A DNA stretch of 64,000 nt, taken from Synechocystis salina LEGE 00031. Its GTDB lineage: Bacteria > Cyanobacteriota > Cyanobacteriia > Cyanobacteriales > Microcystaceae. The position numbers and the translations under genes were made by a program. The stretch's first letter is position 1. Each line of letters starts with the position of its first letter. The stretch lies in NCBI RefSeq assembly GCF_015207985.1, contig NZ_JADEVV010000015.1, positions 1-64,000 of the forward strand. Reading direction: 5' to 3'. Shown in pieces: positions 37,528-46,799 of the stretch. The notes beneath the pieces are model-generated. The model searched no databases. It had not been told where the DNA came from and worked only from the letters and a program-made list of their open reading frames with translations.

Positions 37528-37618
37528 GGCATCAGAAAAATAAATTGTTAATTAATCTGGCAATAAAGTGATAGATCAGTTGGGGAGGATATTTTTTGAG
37601 GTTATCCAAAACTGTTTT

Positions 37619-38614
37619 TTAAGGAAGTTGTTCAAAGCCGGCCACTTCTGCCAAGGTGTATAGGGGCCGCCCTTTTACTTCATCGTAAATTCGGCCAATG
37701 TATTCTCCTAAAATGCCAATGCAAATTAGCTGAACCGCACCAAAAAACAGATTGGCAATTACCACTGTGGCAAATCCATCTAAAGGGGAATTGGTTTGGA
37801 ACAGCCGCCAGTATAAAACTAATACCATCATAGCCATGGCCAGGAGAGCGGCTAAAAGCCCTAGATAGGTGGCCAAACGCAGGGGCACAATGGAAAAGGA
37901 AACCAGACTATTGATAGCTAAACGGAGGGATTTGCGAAAAGTGTATTTCACCTCCCCGGCATGGCGAGGATCCCGTTCAAATTTAACACCGGTTTGGGGA
38001 AAGCCAACCCAAGCCCTCAATCCCCGAATATAACGATTTCTCTCCGGCATGGCGTTGAGCAAATCCACCACCTGGCGGTCCATTAGGCAAAAGTCTCCTG
38101 TATCGGCCGGAATTTTTACGTCCGCCAATCGTTGCAACAGTCGGTAGAATCCATAGGCCGTTAGCCGCTTAAACCAGCTTTCTTGACGACGTTTGACCCG
38201 TTGGGCATAGACCACGCTGTAGCCTTCTCGCCACCGTTCCACCAATTGGGGCACCAATTCGGGGGGATCCTGCAAATCTGCATCGAGAATAATCACCGCC
38301 TGGCCCCGGGCGAAGTTTAACCCCGCCGTCACCGCCACCTGATGACCAAAGTTACGGGCAAAGCTAAGGTAACAGACCCGTTTATCCTGGCCGTGCAAAG
38401 CCCGGATCATCTCCAGGGAACGATCGCCACTGCCATCATTAATCAGCACTAATTCCGTACTTCCCAATTGATCCATGACCGCCTTCAGTCGATCATATAA
38501 CACGGGAATATTATCTTCTTCGTTATAAATCGGCACAATCAAAGAATACATTGGCCCCTGGCGATCGCCATTGTAAACCCTGATGTCAGACCGGCCTGGT
38601 GAATTTGTAGCCAT
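37619..38614 (-). CDS. Family 2 glycosyltransferase, GtrB/DPM1-like
   Basis: A 331-residue membrane glycosyltransferase that probably loads a sugar onto undecaprenyl phosphate. The GT-A domain has [35 protein letters not shown], the DXD-like [15 protein letters not shown], and [15 protein letters not shown]. Two C-terminal helices follow ([20 protein letters not shown] and [20 protein letters not shown]), ending in the family-typical [15 protein letters not shown]. The sugar donor cannot be read from the sequence. Confidence 0.88.
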   Translation of the reverse strand: MATNSPGRSDIRVYNGDRQGPMYSLIVPIYNEEDNIPVLYDRLKAVMDQLGSTELVLINDGSGDRSLEMIRALHGQDKRVCYLSFARNFGHQVAVTAGLNFARGQAVIILDADLQDPPELVPQLVERWREGYSVVYAQRVKRRQESWFKRLTAYGFYRLLQRLADVKIPADTGDFCLMDRQVVDLLNAMPERNRYIRGLRAWVGFPQTGVKFERDPRHAGEVKYTFRKSLRLAINSLVSFSIVPLRLATYLGLLAALLAMAMMVLVLYWRLFQTNSPLDGFATVVIANLFFGAVQLICIGILGEYIGRIYDEVKGRPLYTLAEVAGFEQLP

Positions 38615-38662
38615 GGTGAAAGGGGATTGTCCTGTGGGTTTAGCCCCAAAAGTCGAACCAAA

Positions 38663-38839
38663 TCATTGGCCGAACTCCAGACGGGCTTGTTCTACCAAAT
38701 CCACGGTGACCTCATCTAGATCGGCCTGCCGAGCCAACTGCTCAATCCGCTGACGGGCTTGCACCCGGGCAAAATAGGGGATATTCTTCAACTTTTGCCG
38801 GGCTTCGGGGGTCCAGGGTAGGGATTCTTGCCACTGCAT
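38663..38839 (-). CDS. Small PCP_red domain protein, 58 residues
   Basis: A 58-codon gene in the gap between kaiC3 and the glycosyltransferase. It starts [20 protein letters not shown], continues [18 protein letters not shown] and closes [21 protein letters not shown]-x-x-E-A-x-x-x-L-x-x-I-P-x-F-x-R and the tail pattern are those of the PCP_red domain found at the C-terminus of light-independent protochlorophyllide reductase B (ChlB). Stand-alone copies occur in cyanobacteria, function unknown. It lies 38 bp after the kaiC3 stop, on the same strand. Confidence 0.7.
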   Translation of the reverse strand: MQWQESLPWTPEARQKLKNIPYFARVQARQRIEQLARQADLDEVTVDLVEQARLEFGQ

Positions 38840-38877
38840 GGATTGATTGCCTCCGGGTTTGCAAGGGGGAGAATTGA

Positions 38878-40395
38878 CTATATTTTCTCATTGAATAAAC
38901 CGCTCAATCTTTCCACTTCACTCTGGGCAGTATACATGGGGGTACCGGCCAGAATTCCGGTGACGTTGCGGAAAGGTTTGCCAATGTGCATCCCCTTATG
39001 GTCGATGGAAAATTCCCGGATATCTTTATCGTGCATGGAGCCCCGCATTTTCAGCACCGTAATTCCCCGACGCATTTCGCCATACATTTCCACATAGCGC
39101 AAAAGAATAATCGAATCGGTAATGGTGGAAATATGGGCATCGGTGATGGAAGCTCCCCCTAATAAATTGGGGGTAGTAGAAGTGAATAAACCGCCAATTT
39201 CCTGTTGCTTAATAAAGGAAGTTAGGCCGATGATAAATTCGCGAAAACTTTTCAGGGTGGAAACCCGTTCTAGGGCGGAAAGACTATCCACCGCCACCCG
39301 ATTGGGCTTAAATTCTTGGATAATATCCTTCATCATGATCAGATGATTTTCCAAGTTGGTGGTTTCTGGATAACGACAAACCACTTTTAGTTTGCCTTCC
39401 TTTTCCATTTGTTTGAAATCCACTCCCCAGCCGGTGGCGTTACGAATTAACTGCTCTCGACTTTCCTCAAAGGCAAAGACTAAACAGCGTTCTCCATTGG
39501 CCACCCCTCCGTCCATAAACTCAGTCACCATCAGTGTTTTACCAGTGCCCGTAGCGCCGGAAACCAGAATAATGGAATCCCGGAAAAAGCCACTGCCGCA
39601 CATGCGGTCTAATTCTTCACTACCGGAGGTGATGCGGATGTCGGAGGATTTTTGCTCGAGCTCGATCGCCGACAGGGGAATGATAACAATGCCCTTTTTG
39701 TTGATGATGGTGAAGGGAAATTCGCCCTTTTGGTGGTCGGTGCCACGGTATTTGAGAATTTCAATGGTGCGACGGCGTTTTTCATCGGCTAGAACGTTGC
39801 GGACAATAACCACGTTATCGGCCACAAATTCTTCCACCCCGTAGCGACTAATTTCACCGTATTCCTCCACCCGTTCTGCGGTCATAATGGCGGTGACTTC
39901 CAACTCCCGTAGGGCAGAGGCCAGGCGAAACAGGTCACTCCGTACCTGGGCACTGTCGGTGAGGTGGCTAAAAATTGCCCCCAAGGAGTCGAGGGAAATG
40001 CGGCTGGCTTTATATTTGCGGACAGCGTGTTCAATGCGGGCTATCAAGGCCCCTAGGTCATATTCGCCGCTGACAATGGGGCGATCGCCTGGTTGGGGAG
40101 AAGCATCGACAAAAACCCACTTACCTTCATTTTCCCATTGCTGAATATCCCAACCAAAACCCCGCATATTTTTTCGTAGGGCCCTGGGAGGTTCCTCAAA
40201 AGTGACAAAAACACCATTTTCCCCACGGTGTATACCTTCCACCAAAAATTGACAGGCAAAAATAGTTTTAGAACTGCCCGCTGTCCCGGCAATTAAGGTG
40301 GCGCGGCCGAGGGGGAGACCGCCATCGGAAAGAAAATCAAAGCCTGGAATACCCGTCTCCAACTTCTCAATGCCATCTATCCCTTGCTCTAACAT
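38878..40395 (-). CDS. kaiC3: KaiC homologue (KaiC3 type)
   Basis: A double-domain RecA-fold ATPase and autokinase of the clock family, 505 residues. CI has Walker [10 protein letters not shown] and the catalytic EE in [11 protein letters not shown] has GATGTGKTL and [10 protein letters not shown]. The phosphorylation stretch [15 protein letters not shown] keeps the serine and threonines matching S431, T432 and T426 of the Synechococcus enzyme. The C-terminal tail is shorter than in canonical KaiC and lacks an obvious KaiA-binding A-loop. No kaiA or kaiB is adjacent, which fits the orphan KaiC3 of Synechocystis. Confidence 0.88.
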   Translation of the reverse strand: MLEQGIDGIEKLETGIPGFDFLSDGGLPLGRATLIAGTAGSSKTIFACQFLVEGIHRGENGVFVTFEEPPRALRKNMRGFGWDIQQWENEGKWVFVDASPQPGDRPIVSGEYDLGALIARIEHAVRKYKASRISLDSLGAIFSHLTDSAQVRSDLFRLASALRELEVTAIMTAERVEEYGEISRYGVEEFVADNVVIVRNVLADEKRRRTIEILKYRGTDHQKGEFPFTIINKKGIVIIPLSAIELEQKSSDIRITSGSEELDRMCGSGFFRDSIILVSGATGTGKTLMVTEFMDGGVANGERCLVFAFEESREQLIRNATGWGVDFKQMEKEGKLKVVCRYPETTNLENHLIMMKDIIQEFKPNRVAVDSLSALERVSTLKSFREFIIGLTSFIKQQEIGGLFTSTTPNLLGGASITDAHISTITDSIILLRYVEMYGEMRRGITVLKMRGSMHDKDIREFSIDHKGMHIGKPFRNVTGILAGTPMYTAQSEVERLSGLFNEKI

Positions 40396-40522
40396 CCGTT
40401 CACCGCCACTTATTCGTATTCGGAACCAACGGGAATTATACCAGTGTTGACAATGCCACCGATACCACCGATCTCAGCCGGGGGGCAATGATAGAATTTG
40501 CACAAGTTAATGGAAAGTGTTT

Positions 40523-40996
40523 ATGATTCCGGCTTGGCTGTGGATTGGGTTGATCGCTTTTGCCCTGGCCTTTGTGTGTAACCGTCTATCCCCCAGGGAT
40601 TTGCGCTGGTTCAATCGCCTACGTCGCCCCCCTTGGCTAACCTTCGAGTGGGTCATTCCCTTCATTTGGATTGCTATTTTCATTGCGGGAGCGGTCTCCG
40701 CTACCCTGGCCTGGAATGCAACGATGGACCCTGGGCACCGCTGGGGACTGATGGTCGGCTATCTTTTGCTGGAGTTGACCATCATGGCCTATACCCCCGT
40801 CATGTGCAAGCTTCGCAGTTTGCGGGTGGGCAGTATTATCGGTGCTACGGGTTTCTTTGTCGGTCTGGCCCTGGCGATCGCCGTTAGCCAAGTTTCCACC
40901 ACTGCTTTTGGTTTTTTGGTACCATTTTTAATCTGGAGTCCCATTGGCACCTATGTTACCTGGGCCATGATCCCCCTCAACCCAGGGGAAATTTAG
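40523..40996 (+). CDS. TspO/MBR family membrane protein
   Basis: A 157-residue protein with five hydrophobic helices. The family loop RRPPWLTFEWVIPFIWIAIF follows the first helix, and there are Trp- and Gly-rich segments such as WNATMDPGHRWGLMVGYLL. TspO proteins bind tetrapyrroles and steroids and modulate porphyrin flux or stress. Start: ATG at 40523, with an in-frame GTG at 40517 as the alternative; no strong ribosome-binding site. It is divergent from kaiC3 with 127 bp between them. Confidence 0.75.
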   Translation: MIPAWLWIGLIAFALAFVCNRLSPRDLRWFNRLRRPPWLTFEWVIPFIWIAIFIAGAVSATLAWNATMDPGHRWGLMVGYLLLELTIMAYTPVMCKLRSLRVGSIIGATGFFVGLALAIAVSQVSTTAFGFLVPFLIWSPIGTYVTWAMIPLNPGEI

Positions 40997-41087
40997 CGAC
41001 TAGGGCGTGAAAAAGTTTATAGCAAAAGGCCTGGGGAAAATGAGGTTGGTTTGTTGATGTTGTCCCTCCGAGAGGATTTCATCGGAT

Positions 41088-42104
41088 TCATAGGATATTG
41101 AGACGGGCATTAATCGCCCTCAACACCAAAAATTCCCAGACAAAAAGAGAATGGCCTAGGTTTTGATCTTCCACCGCCTGGATCTGGTTTTTGATGGCTT
41201 GCAAATCGAAAGGTTTAGCTTTGATGCCGGTGTAAAGGCCAATGCCCACAGGCACGTAACGGGAGGCGGTATAAATGCCAGAGTTGGCAACGGTTTGTTG
41301 AACTTCCGCCGGACTAGACCGGTAAACTTGCACGACGACTTCGTCAATGATGCCCTGTCTGACCCAACCGAGCCAATCTTGGTTGTACTCGTTACGGGAA
41401 AATTGGTAGGGATTAGGGGAAAGACTTAGTGCCAATTCAGGATTTTTAGCTTTGATGCGTTCATGAACTTTAGCGGTGAGGGCAGTTAAATCCCGCTGGC
41501 GATCGCCAAATTGCCGGGGCACAGCCCAATGGTCATCTAGTTGAATACCGGCTAGGGATTGCTCTTGGAGAATGTCGTCAATGTGACCGAGGATGTAGGC
41601 CTGCACTCCGGGGTGGGCGGGGTCTAACCAGACCATGGGAATGCCATGATTTTCAATCACCTGCTCACCGTTGGCCATGGTCAATAGCCAATCTGGATTA
41701 TTTTTAGCAACGGGATCGTATTGGGGCAACATTAGGCCATATTCAAACCAAGCGTAGGGTTTGACGCCCTGGCGGCGGGATTCCCTGGCCATGGAAGCCA
41801 TGGGATTGATCAAAGGCAGTTTGGGAATTAGTTCCCCCCGTTGTTTTGTGGCATAAAGTTGGCCCCGCAAACCGTAAACACTGAAATAAACCCGGTCATA
41901 GCCCGATTTACTGATATGGTGCAGGGTTTCATCCAATAGGGTGGTGTAGGTTAATGCCATGGTGCCCACATCGGTAAGCCAGACCCCCCGCATATGTTTG
42001 GGCGAGTTAGCCGTACGGGACGGAGCCCGGTGGCAAGCCCCTAACATGAAGATAATGCCCACCAACAGGGCCGGCCACTTGGCAAATTTGAGTAATTTTT
42101 TCAT
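41088..42104 (-). CDS. GHL10-family lipoprotein (glycoside hydrolase-like)
   Basis: A 338-residue lipoprotein: a basic N-terminus, a hydrophobic WPALLVGIIFMLG, and the lipobox ending LGAC. The mature part is a TIM-barrel of the GHL10 (YngK) family, with HMRGVWLTDVGTMAL, YDRVYFSVYGLRGQLYAT, VKPYAWFEYGLMLPQYD, GIQLDDHWAVP and SLSPNPYQFSRNEYNQDWLGWV. Acidic residues at strand ends are consistent with a polysaccharide-active enzyme, but the substrate is unknown. The truncated 42137 reading frame lies 32 bp upstream. Confidence 0.83.
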   Translation of the reverse strand: MKKLLKFAKWPALLVGIIFMLGACHRAPSRTANSPKHMRGVWLTDVGTMALTYTTLLDETLHHISKSGYDRVYFSVYGLRGQLYATKQRGELIPKLPLINPMASMARESRRQGVKPYAWFEYGLMLPQYDPVAKNNPDWLLTMANGEQVIENHGIPMVWLDPAHPGVQAYILGHIDDILQEQSLAGIQLDDHWAVPRQFGDRQRDLTALTAKVHERIKAKNPELALSLSPNPYQFSRNEYNQDWLGWVRQGIIDEVVVQVYRSSPAEVQQTVANSGIYTASRYVPVGIGLYTGIKAKPFDLQAIKNQIQAVEDQNLGHSLFVWEFLVLRAINARLNIL

Positions 42105-42136
42105 CTAGGCGATCGCCATTGGGACAACTAAATTAA

Positions 42137-42391
42137 TTAAGAACGGGAAGGGGCATGTAAAACCGTGGGTAACTTGCGTAAATCCCCTGTGCCTTCCAAT
42201 TCCTGCACGAATAAATAAAACAGCCACCGTTCCTTTTCCTGTTCCTCCAACAAAGCCTGTCGTTGGGCATCGTAGGTAAGCTCTGGTATCTCTAGAATTG
42301 GCGCTGGTTCTGGAGCTGGGGGAAGCATTTCAGGTGCATCATCAAGTCCAGGGGGAATTTCGGGGACTCGATTGACAATGGAGCAAATTTG
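42137..42391 (-). pseudogene. C-terminal fragment of an unknown protein, cut by the IS remnant
   Basis: A frame with no acceptable start is open from the edge of the IS-like remnant (42391) to a stop at 42137, ~84 codons. It includes VPEIPPGLDDAPEM, a Pro-rich PPAPEPAPILEIPEL, and a helical EEQEKERWLFYLFVQELEG. An internal ATG at 42328 could give 63 residues. The 5' part of the gene is not found beyond the remnant, so it is either a decayed gene or a short protein using the internal ATG. The family is not recognised. Confidence 0.45.
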
Positions 42392-42720
42392 ACATCCTCC
42401 TCTGCCTAAAGCCAGAGGATTCCTGCTTCATCGGGTTTGTCTAGCTTAAAAACATCTCTGTTCAAAAGCCCCGTCCAGATTCCCCTCCACAGGCATCTTT
42501 TTTAACGTCCACGATGTGCCTCACCGCAGACCGAACAAATCTTTAGTTTATCTTTTCCCATTCCTAGACTATGACGCCCCTGTGTCCAGGTATTTCCTTT
42601 TGGTCATGCATTCTAGATGGCGGGAATAGCCAACCTTGCCTCTCTTTGCACACTTGGGTGCATGGGTCCTTTTAGTTTAACAAAAAGCCGTCCTAAAGGA
42701 CGGGGTTTTAGACCCAGTTT
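42389..42720 (-). mobile_element. Degraded IS200/IS605-like element, right end and tnpB remnant
   Basis: On the minus strand the right-end pattern GAAGCAGGAATCC, a CCTCTG-loop-CAGAGG hairpin (42398-42417) and AGGATGTCAA is typical of cyanobacterial IS200/IS605 ends and of the TnpB guide-RNA scaffold. Upstream, a zinc-ribbon remnant KICSVCGEAHRGR ends in a premature stop. A CCGTCC-TAAA-GGACGG hairpin at 42688-42703 resembles a left-end structure. Frames are broken and no intact transposase remains. The left boundary is approximate. Confidence 0.5.
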
Positions 42721-42958
42721 TTTGATAAATTCAGCCATTAAAGGCCTTGTTGTCTTGTTATATCGCCCCGGTGGAAATTGCCTTTACCACCCAGTCAAAC
42801 GGTAGCGTGGAGCAGATGAAGTAAATTTCCTGTAATTCACTTCTGCTCAATACCTCAAATATTCAGCCCCATGGTGAATAGCTCAAGCAAACTAAATATA
42901 AGTTCTTGAATACTGCATTCCAGGTCGGTTCTAAGTCGATGAAATTAGTAAAACTCTC
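42721..42958. other. Spacer between the IS-like remnant and the collagen-like gene
   Basis: About 240 bp without a supported gene. Minus-strand translation gives only short broken frames, with no family I recognise. It may contain further decayed mobile DNA. Confidence 0.3.
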
Positions 42959-44362
42959 TTAATTTCGACCTCGAATTAAATCTCGAATAGTCAGCTTTTG
43001 TTCAGCGGTGTTACCAGAAAAAGTTCTTTCTGCCACCAGCTCAATTTCTACCCCTGTACCGGGCTCCAAATCCTTAGGGGGAATTGGTAACTGGCCAATA
43101 TCAATGGTGAACTGATTGCCATTAACTGTGACCAAGTTATCTTCAATTTCACCTTCATAGCGCAGGGTATAGGTGGAGGGGGGACGAAACCGGGGATCTT
43201 CATTGGTCACTCGATACCTGAGCCTAAACTTGGTGGCCATCAAATTGGACTGATTAGCTTCATCCACCAGAGAGAGCTGTAAATTATTGCCACTACCGGA
43301 TAATGTTAAACGTCCTAAACTGGTGGCATCCCCTTCCCACATGGCATTGTAAACCACAAATTCTGTGACATTATTTCTCTGCTGTGTGGTCCCTTCTAGC
43401 CAGAGATTGCCTGGTAACTCCGGAGCAATTTGGTTATCTTCAGTCAGGGTTAAACTAACATTGGTGTTAGCAAAACGCTCAAAAGGTTGGGGCGCATTCC
43501 ACACCACCAAAAAAGACCTTTCTATGCGGTCTAATAGGATTAAATATTCGTCGGCAATGACGGAGCCTGGAGCTAATAGCTGGGCCGCCCCTGGGCGGGT
43601 TTCCCAAATATTTTTAGATAGATTAAAGCCCTGATTTTTTAACACATCTAAGCTCACCGTGGTCCCGGGTCGATCCGGCTCTAAGGGCCGGTCTAGATTC
43701 AACACCGTCAACCGTCCAGTTAAACCGTCCTGCCCCGCAATACCCGATCGCCCGTCTCGGCCATTCAGACCATTAAAACAACGGAATTCCTCGGTGGAAC
43801 AACGGTAGCCACTGTCCCCCGGACGACCGGAACAAGTTTCCACTGTCCAATAGGGTTGGCTACATTGACAGGCCTGCCCCCCAGTTCCCCCCAGACCAGG
43901 GGATCCCCCTTTCCCACCGGCGGCCCCGACAAAAATTTGGTTGAGGCTGTTGAGATTGCGAGTGTAAATGGTTATGGAACCGCCATTGCCACCGTTACCT
44001 CCATTACCTCCATCCCCACCATCACTGCCATTGGCCATTTGCACATCTTGCCGTTGACTGGTGTCCAAAGCGGGGCAATTGGCCGGAGATCCTTCTGCAC
44101 CGGGAGTACCTGGAGCCCCATCCCTACCGGCCAAATTAAGGGTCATGGGAGAACCATCGCTGAAAACCGTGAGGTTATCGGTGTCGGCACCGTCCTGGCC
44201 ATCCACACCCCTAGCCCCTGGTGCGCCGACGGAACCAACATTTCTCCTTTGACTGGCTTGGGCCAAAAGTAGGCATTCTCCATTGGTTAAAGGGGTGGCG
44301 GTTAGGCTAGGGGCCACTAGATTGAGGGGAATAGCCAGGGCCAAAATGGAGGCAAAACGCAA
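42959..44362 (-). CDS. Secreted collagen-like Gly-rich protein
   Basis: An exported protein of 467 residues. The TTG at 44362 is the likely start because AAGGAG (44370-44375, reversed) lies 7 nt upstream, and it yields a signal peptide (RFASILALAIPLNLVAPSLTA). The frame is open to 44491 but the extra part is not signal-like. Residues ~40-235 contain GXY-type blocks such as GAPGARGVDGQDG, GRDGAPGTPGAEG, GGDGGNGGNGGNGG and GLNGRDGRSGIAGQDG. Cys-rich inserts sit between them and a beta-rich C-terminal region follows. It probably acts in the cell surface or matrix. The family is not otherwise recognised. Confidence 0.75.
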   Translation of the reverse strand: MRFASILALAIPLNLVAPSLTATPLTNGECLLLAQASQRRNVGSVGAPGARGVDGQDGADTDNLTVFSDGSPMTLNLAGRDGAPGTPGAEGSPANCPALDTSQRQDVQMANGSDGGDGGNGGNGGNGGSITIYTRNLNSLNQIFVGAAGGKGGSPGLGGTGGQACQCSQPYWTVETCSGRPGDSGYRCSTEEFRCFNGLNGRDGRSGIAGQDGLTGRLTVLNLDRPLEPDRPGTTVSLDVLKNQGFNLSKNIWETRPGAAQLLAPGSVIADEYLILLDRIERSFLVVWNAPQPFERFANTNVSLTLTEDNQIAPELPGNLWLEGTTQQRNNVTEFVVYNAMWEGDATSLGRLTLSGSGNNLQLSLVDEANQSNLMATKFRLRYRVTNEDPRFRPPSTYTLRYEGEIEDNLVTVNGNQFTIDIGQLPIPPKDLEPGTGVEIELVAERTFSGNTAEQKLTIRDLIRGRN

Positions 44363-44498
44363 ATTAATTCTCCTTGCAATGCAAAAACCAATTGGAAATT
44401 GTGGCACAGGTTTAAACGGAAACCAAGCTAATCTCCTTGACTGGGGGACATTGGGGGTTGGTTCCGCCCTAAACCATCTGGGGCTTGGCAATCTGAGT

Positions 44499-46508
44499 TT
44501 ACCCTGGGAGCAAAATTCCCAATAAGATCAATAACAATCCCCCTGTCCAAGCGAGAAAAAGCGGATAGCCAATTAACATTTGGTCTTCCTCATTGGTGAT
44601 GGTGGCAAACTGCAACTGGGGGGATAAACCCCGCACCACCATGCCACTGACTTTCACGGACCCCAAGGCGATCTCCTCTAAGCGGGTCTGGGGAGAACGA
44701 AAGGGGGGTAATAGTCTGGTCCAAAAGGGATAGCGCACAGGAATTACCCCGGTGCGGTCGTGAAAATACAATTTCGGTGCCCGCCAAACACTGGCTTGCA
44801 CCAAACGGAATTTGCCCTGCCAATTAACCTGAGTGCCCCAGATAGGACTCAAATTAGCGTCGCTAAGCACACTTAGTACGGTGGGGGCGGCCACTTTTCT
44901 GTGTCCTAAACTTTGCCAAGCGGTACGGAGTAGAATCCCCGCTCCTAGTCCCACCAGTATGGCTTGGGGGAGGGATAACTTCAAAGTACTATCTTCCTGT
45001 TGAATCCACCAACCTAAGCCCAGGGCAAACCAAAGGGGCAACAGCCAAATAAATACTTCCAGGTAAAAGAATATAGTTCTTTTTTTTGCTTCTTCGAGGG
45101 AGATTTGCCGACGGCTGAGTACAAGGTTATATTCCGTGTCCAGGTCTAACTGTTCGGCATAATGGCTCAACACCTGGAGCCGCTTGCCCAAAAGGGGATG
45201 GGAGCTACACCAAGTAATGATGCCCCGCCAAGGACTGCCCCAGTCCCAGAGGAGTAGATTGCCTACCATTCTCGGATCAAATCTTTCTCCCCGCTCACAG
45301 GCCGCCGCTGTGTAGGCATCATAGTTAGCAAAATTACGCATTCCCTCCAGAAACAAAGCGGGTTTCTCCGCCTGTCTTTCTTGCTTTACCAAAGCCCTGG
45401 TCATTTTCACCAGGGCCCGGATCAAGGCATTGGGATTACCGGTGTAGTTGACGGAAAAATGGTCAGCGTAATATTCCCTTGTGCGGGCAAAGTAATGGTT
45501 AGCCCCCTGATTAATGCGAAACAGGGCCAAGCAAATCCAGACCAACGGGGCGATCAATATCTTGGCGATCGCCGGCCAGGAACTCCGGGCCATTTGTAGC
45601 TCACAGTATAACCAGTAGAATATTTGGCCCCAACCACTCATACAGGTCAATAGGGCACAATCCCGGCGGACAATGTGGGCCAACTCATGGCCCAGGAGGG
45701 TGGCAATTTCTTCGGCGCTCAGATAACGAAAAATCCCCTGGCTGAGCACAATACGACTATTTTTTTGTTGCACACCATAGGCAAACATAACCGGACGATT
45801 ATCGGGAATAACCCCCAGCTTGGGAATGGGAAAAGTTTTGGCTCGGGCTACCCGCAACATCAGTTCTCCGGCTTCGGGGCTATATTTTTGCACTGCGCCG
45901 AGGTTGACCCATTCAGCGCCATAAATGCGCCGGTTGATCAGATCCATCATGGGGACGCTGTAAAACAAAGCGAGGAAATTAACCGCAATCCCCAGCCCTA
46001 GACTAATGGCCAGCAATTTTTGCCACTGTCCCTGGGCCAACCACCATGCCAGCGGTGTCAACAGTACAGAAGTGGTTAAAAGGGGAACCAACAGGCCCAC
46101 ACCAAAAATAAAAGGCAAACTATCGGCCACCCTGGGCAGGGCCACCTTAACCCGACTATTTTCCGCCCGACCAGCTTTCAAGTCAGTGGACAGGGCATCC
46201 TCTTCCCCTTCTCCCTCATCAGCATTTTCCTGTTTCAAGAGCATGAGCATCATTGTCTTGGCCCAATTTTCCACCTCCGGGTCGGGATTTCGGGTCAGGT
46301 ATTCACACAGTTCCCTAGACTGCTCAAATCTTCCCAAAGCTCGATAGGCCCGCACCAAAGCCATCTGAGCTTTGAGAAATTCGGGGGATTCCTGGTTGGG
46401 TACCCGGCGACAGACCATTTCCAAAGCTTTGATCGCCGACTGATATTCTTGATTTTGGAGGGCCTTAAGTCCCTTTTGGAGGGTCAGGGCAATTTCATGG
46501 GCATTCAT
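44499..46508 (-). CDS. M48 family membrane metallopeptidase with TPR-like N-terminus
   Basis: A peptidase of the HtpX/Ste24 class, ~669 residues from the ATG at 46508. The first ~100 residues form a TPR-like helical repeat (ALTLQKGLKALQNQEYQSAIKALE, MALVRAYRALGRFEQSRELCEYL). Two membrane helices follow, then the zinc site ATLLGHELAHIVRRD and a downstream YYADHFSV with the third ligand. More helices and a C-terminal soluble domain follow. It likely degrades misfolded membrane proteins. An upstream ATG at 46595 adds a hydrophobic 29-residue leader; which start is used is unclear. Confidence 0.82.
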   Translation of the reverse strand: MNAHEIALTLQKGLKALQNQEYQSAIKALEMVCRRVPNQESPEFLKAQMALVRAYRALGRFEQSRELCEYLTRNPDPEVENWAKTMMLMLLKQENADEGEGEEDALSTDLKAGRAENSRVKVALPRVADSLPFIFGVGLLVPLLTTSVLLTPLAWWLAQGQWQKLLAISLGLGIAVNFLALFYSVPMMDLINRRIYGAEWVNLGAVQKYSPEAGELMLRVARAKTFPIPKLGVIPDNRPVMFAYGVQQKNSRIVLSQGIFRYLSAEEIATLLGHELAHIVRRDCALLTCMSGWGQIFYWLYCELQMARSSWPAIAKILIAPLVWICLALFRINQGANHYFARTREYYADHFSVNYTGNPNALIRALVKMTRALVKQERQAEKPALFLEGMRNFANYDAYTAAACERGERFDPRMVGNLLLWDWGSPWRGIITWCSSHPLLGKRLQVLSHYAEQLDLDTEYNLVLSRRQISLEEAKKRTIFFYLEVFIWLLPLWFALGLGWWIQQEDSTLKLSLPQAILVGLGAGILLRTAWQSLGHRKVAAPTVLSVLSDANLSPIWGTQVNWQGKFRLVQASVWRAPKLYFHDRTGVIPVRYPFWTRLLPPFRSPQTRLEEIALGSVKVSGMVVRGLSPQLQFATITNEEDQMLIGYPLFLAWTGGLLLILLGILLPG

Positions 46509-46799
46509 GGGAGCAAAAGCGGGGAAACGAGAGCAGAGGAGCCGGAACCAGTATGAAGGCAAAAATTCCATTCTCCCACCCCCAATATGAGCCATGGAAG
46601 AGTGTTTTGCTTAATTTTTGTTGCTATTATCTGTGTGATTTGCGGTGGGGACATCCTGTTAGTCCAGTTCCTCGCCGATAGTTTTTATTGCCCAGATTGT
46701 CCTATTTTCGGCACAGACAGGGACCCTAGCCGTTGATGCGGGGATTTCCCGGCATGGTTTTGATAAAGTGTTGGAGCAAGTATTTTCCGGGAAAGCTCA

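Noticed and set aside
42617-42805. 62-codon plus-strand frame in the IS-like remnant
   Set aside because: It covers the left hairpin of the remnant and has no start signal; the apparent protein is a product of repeat sequence.
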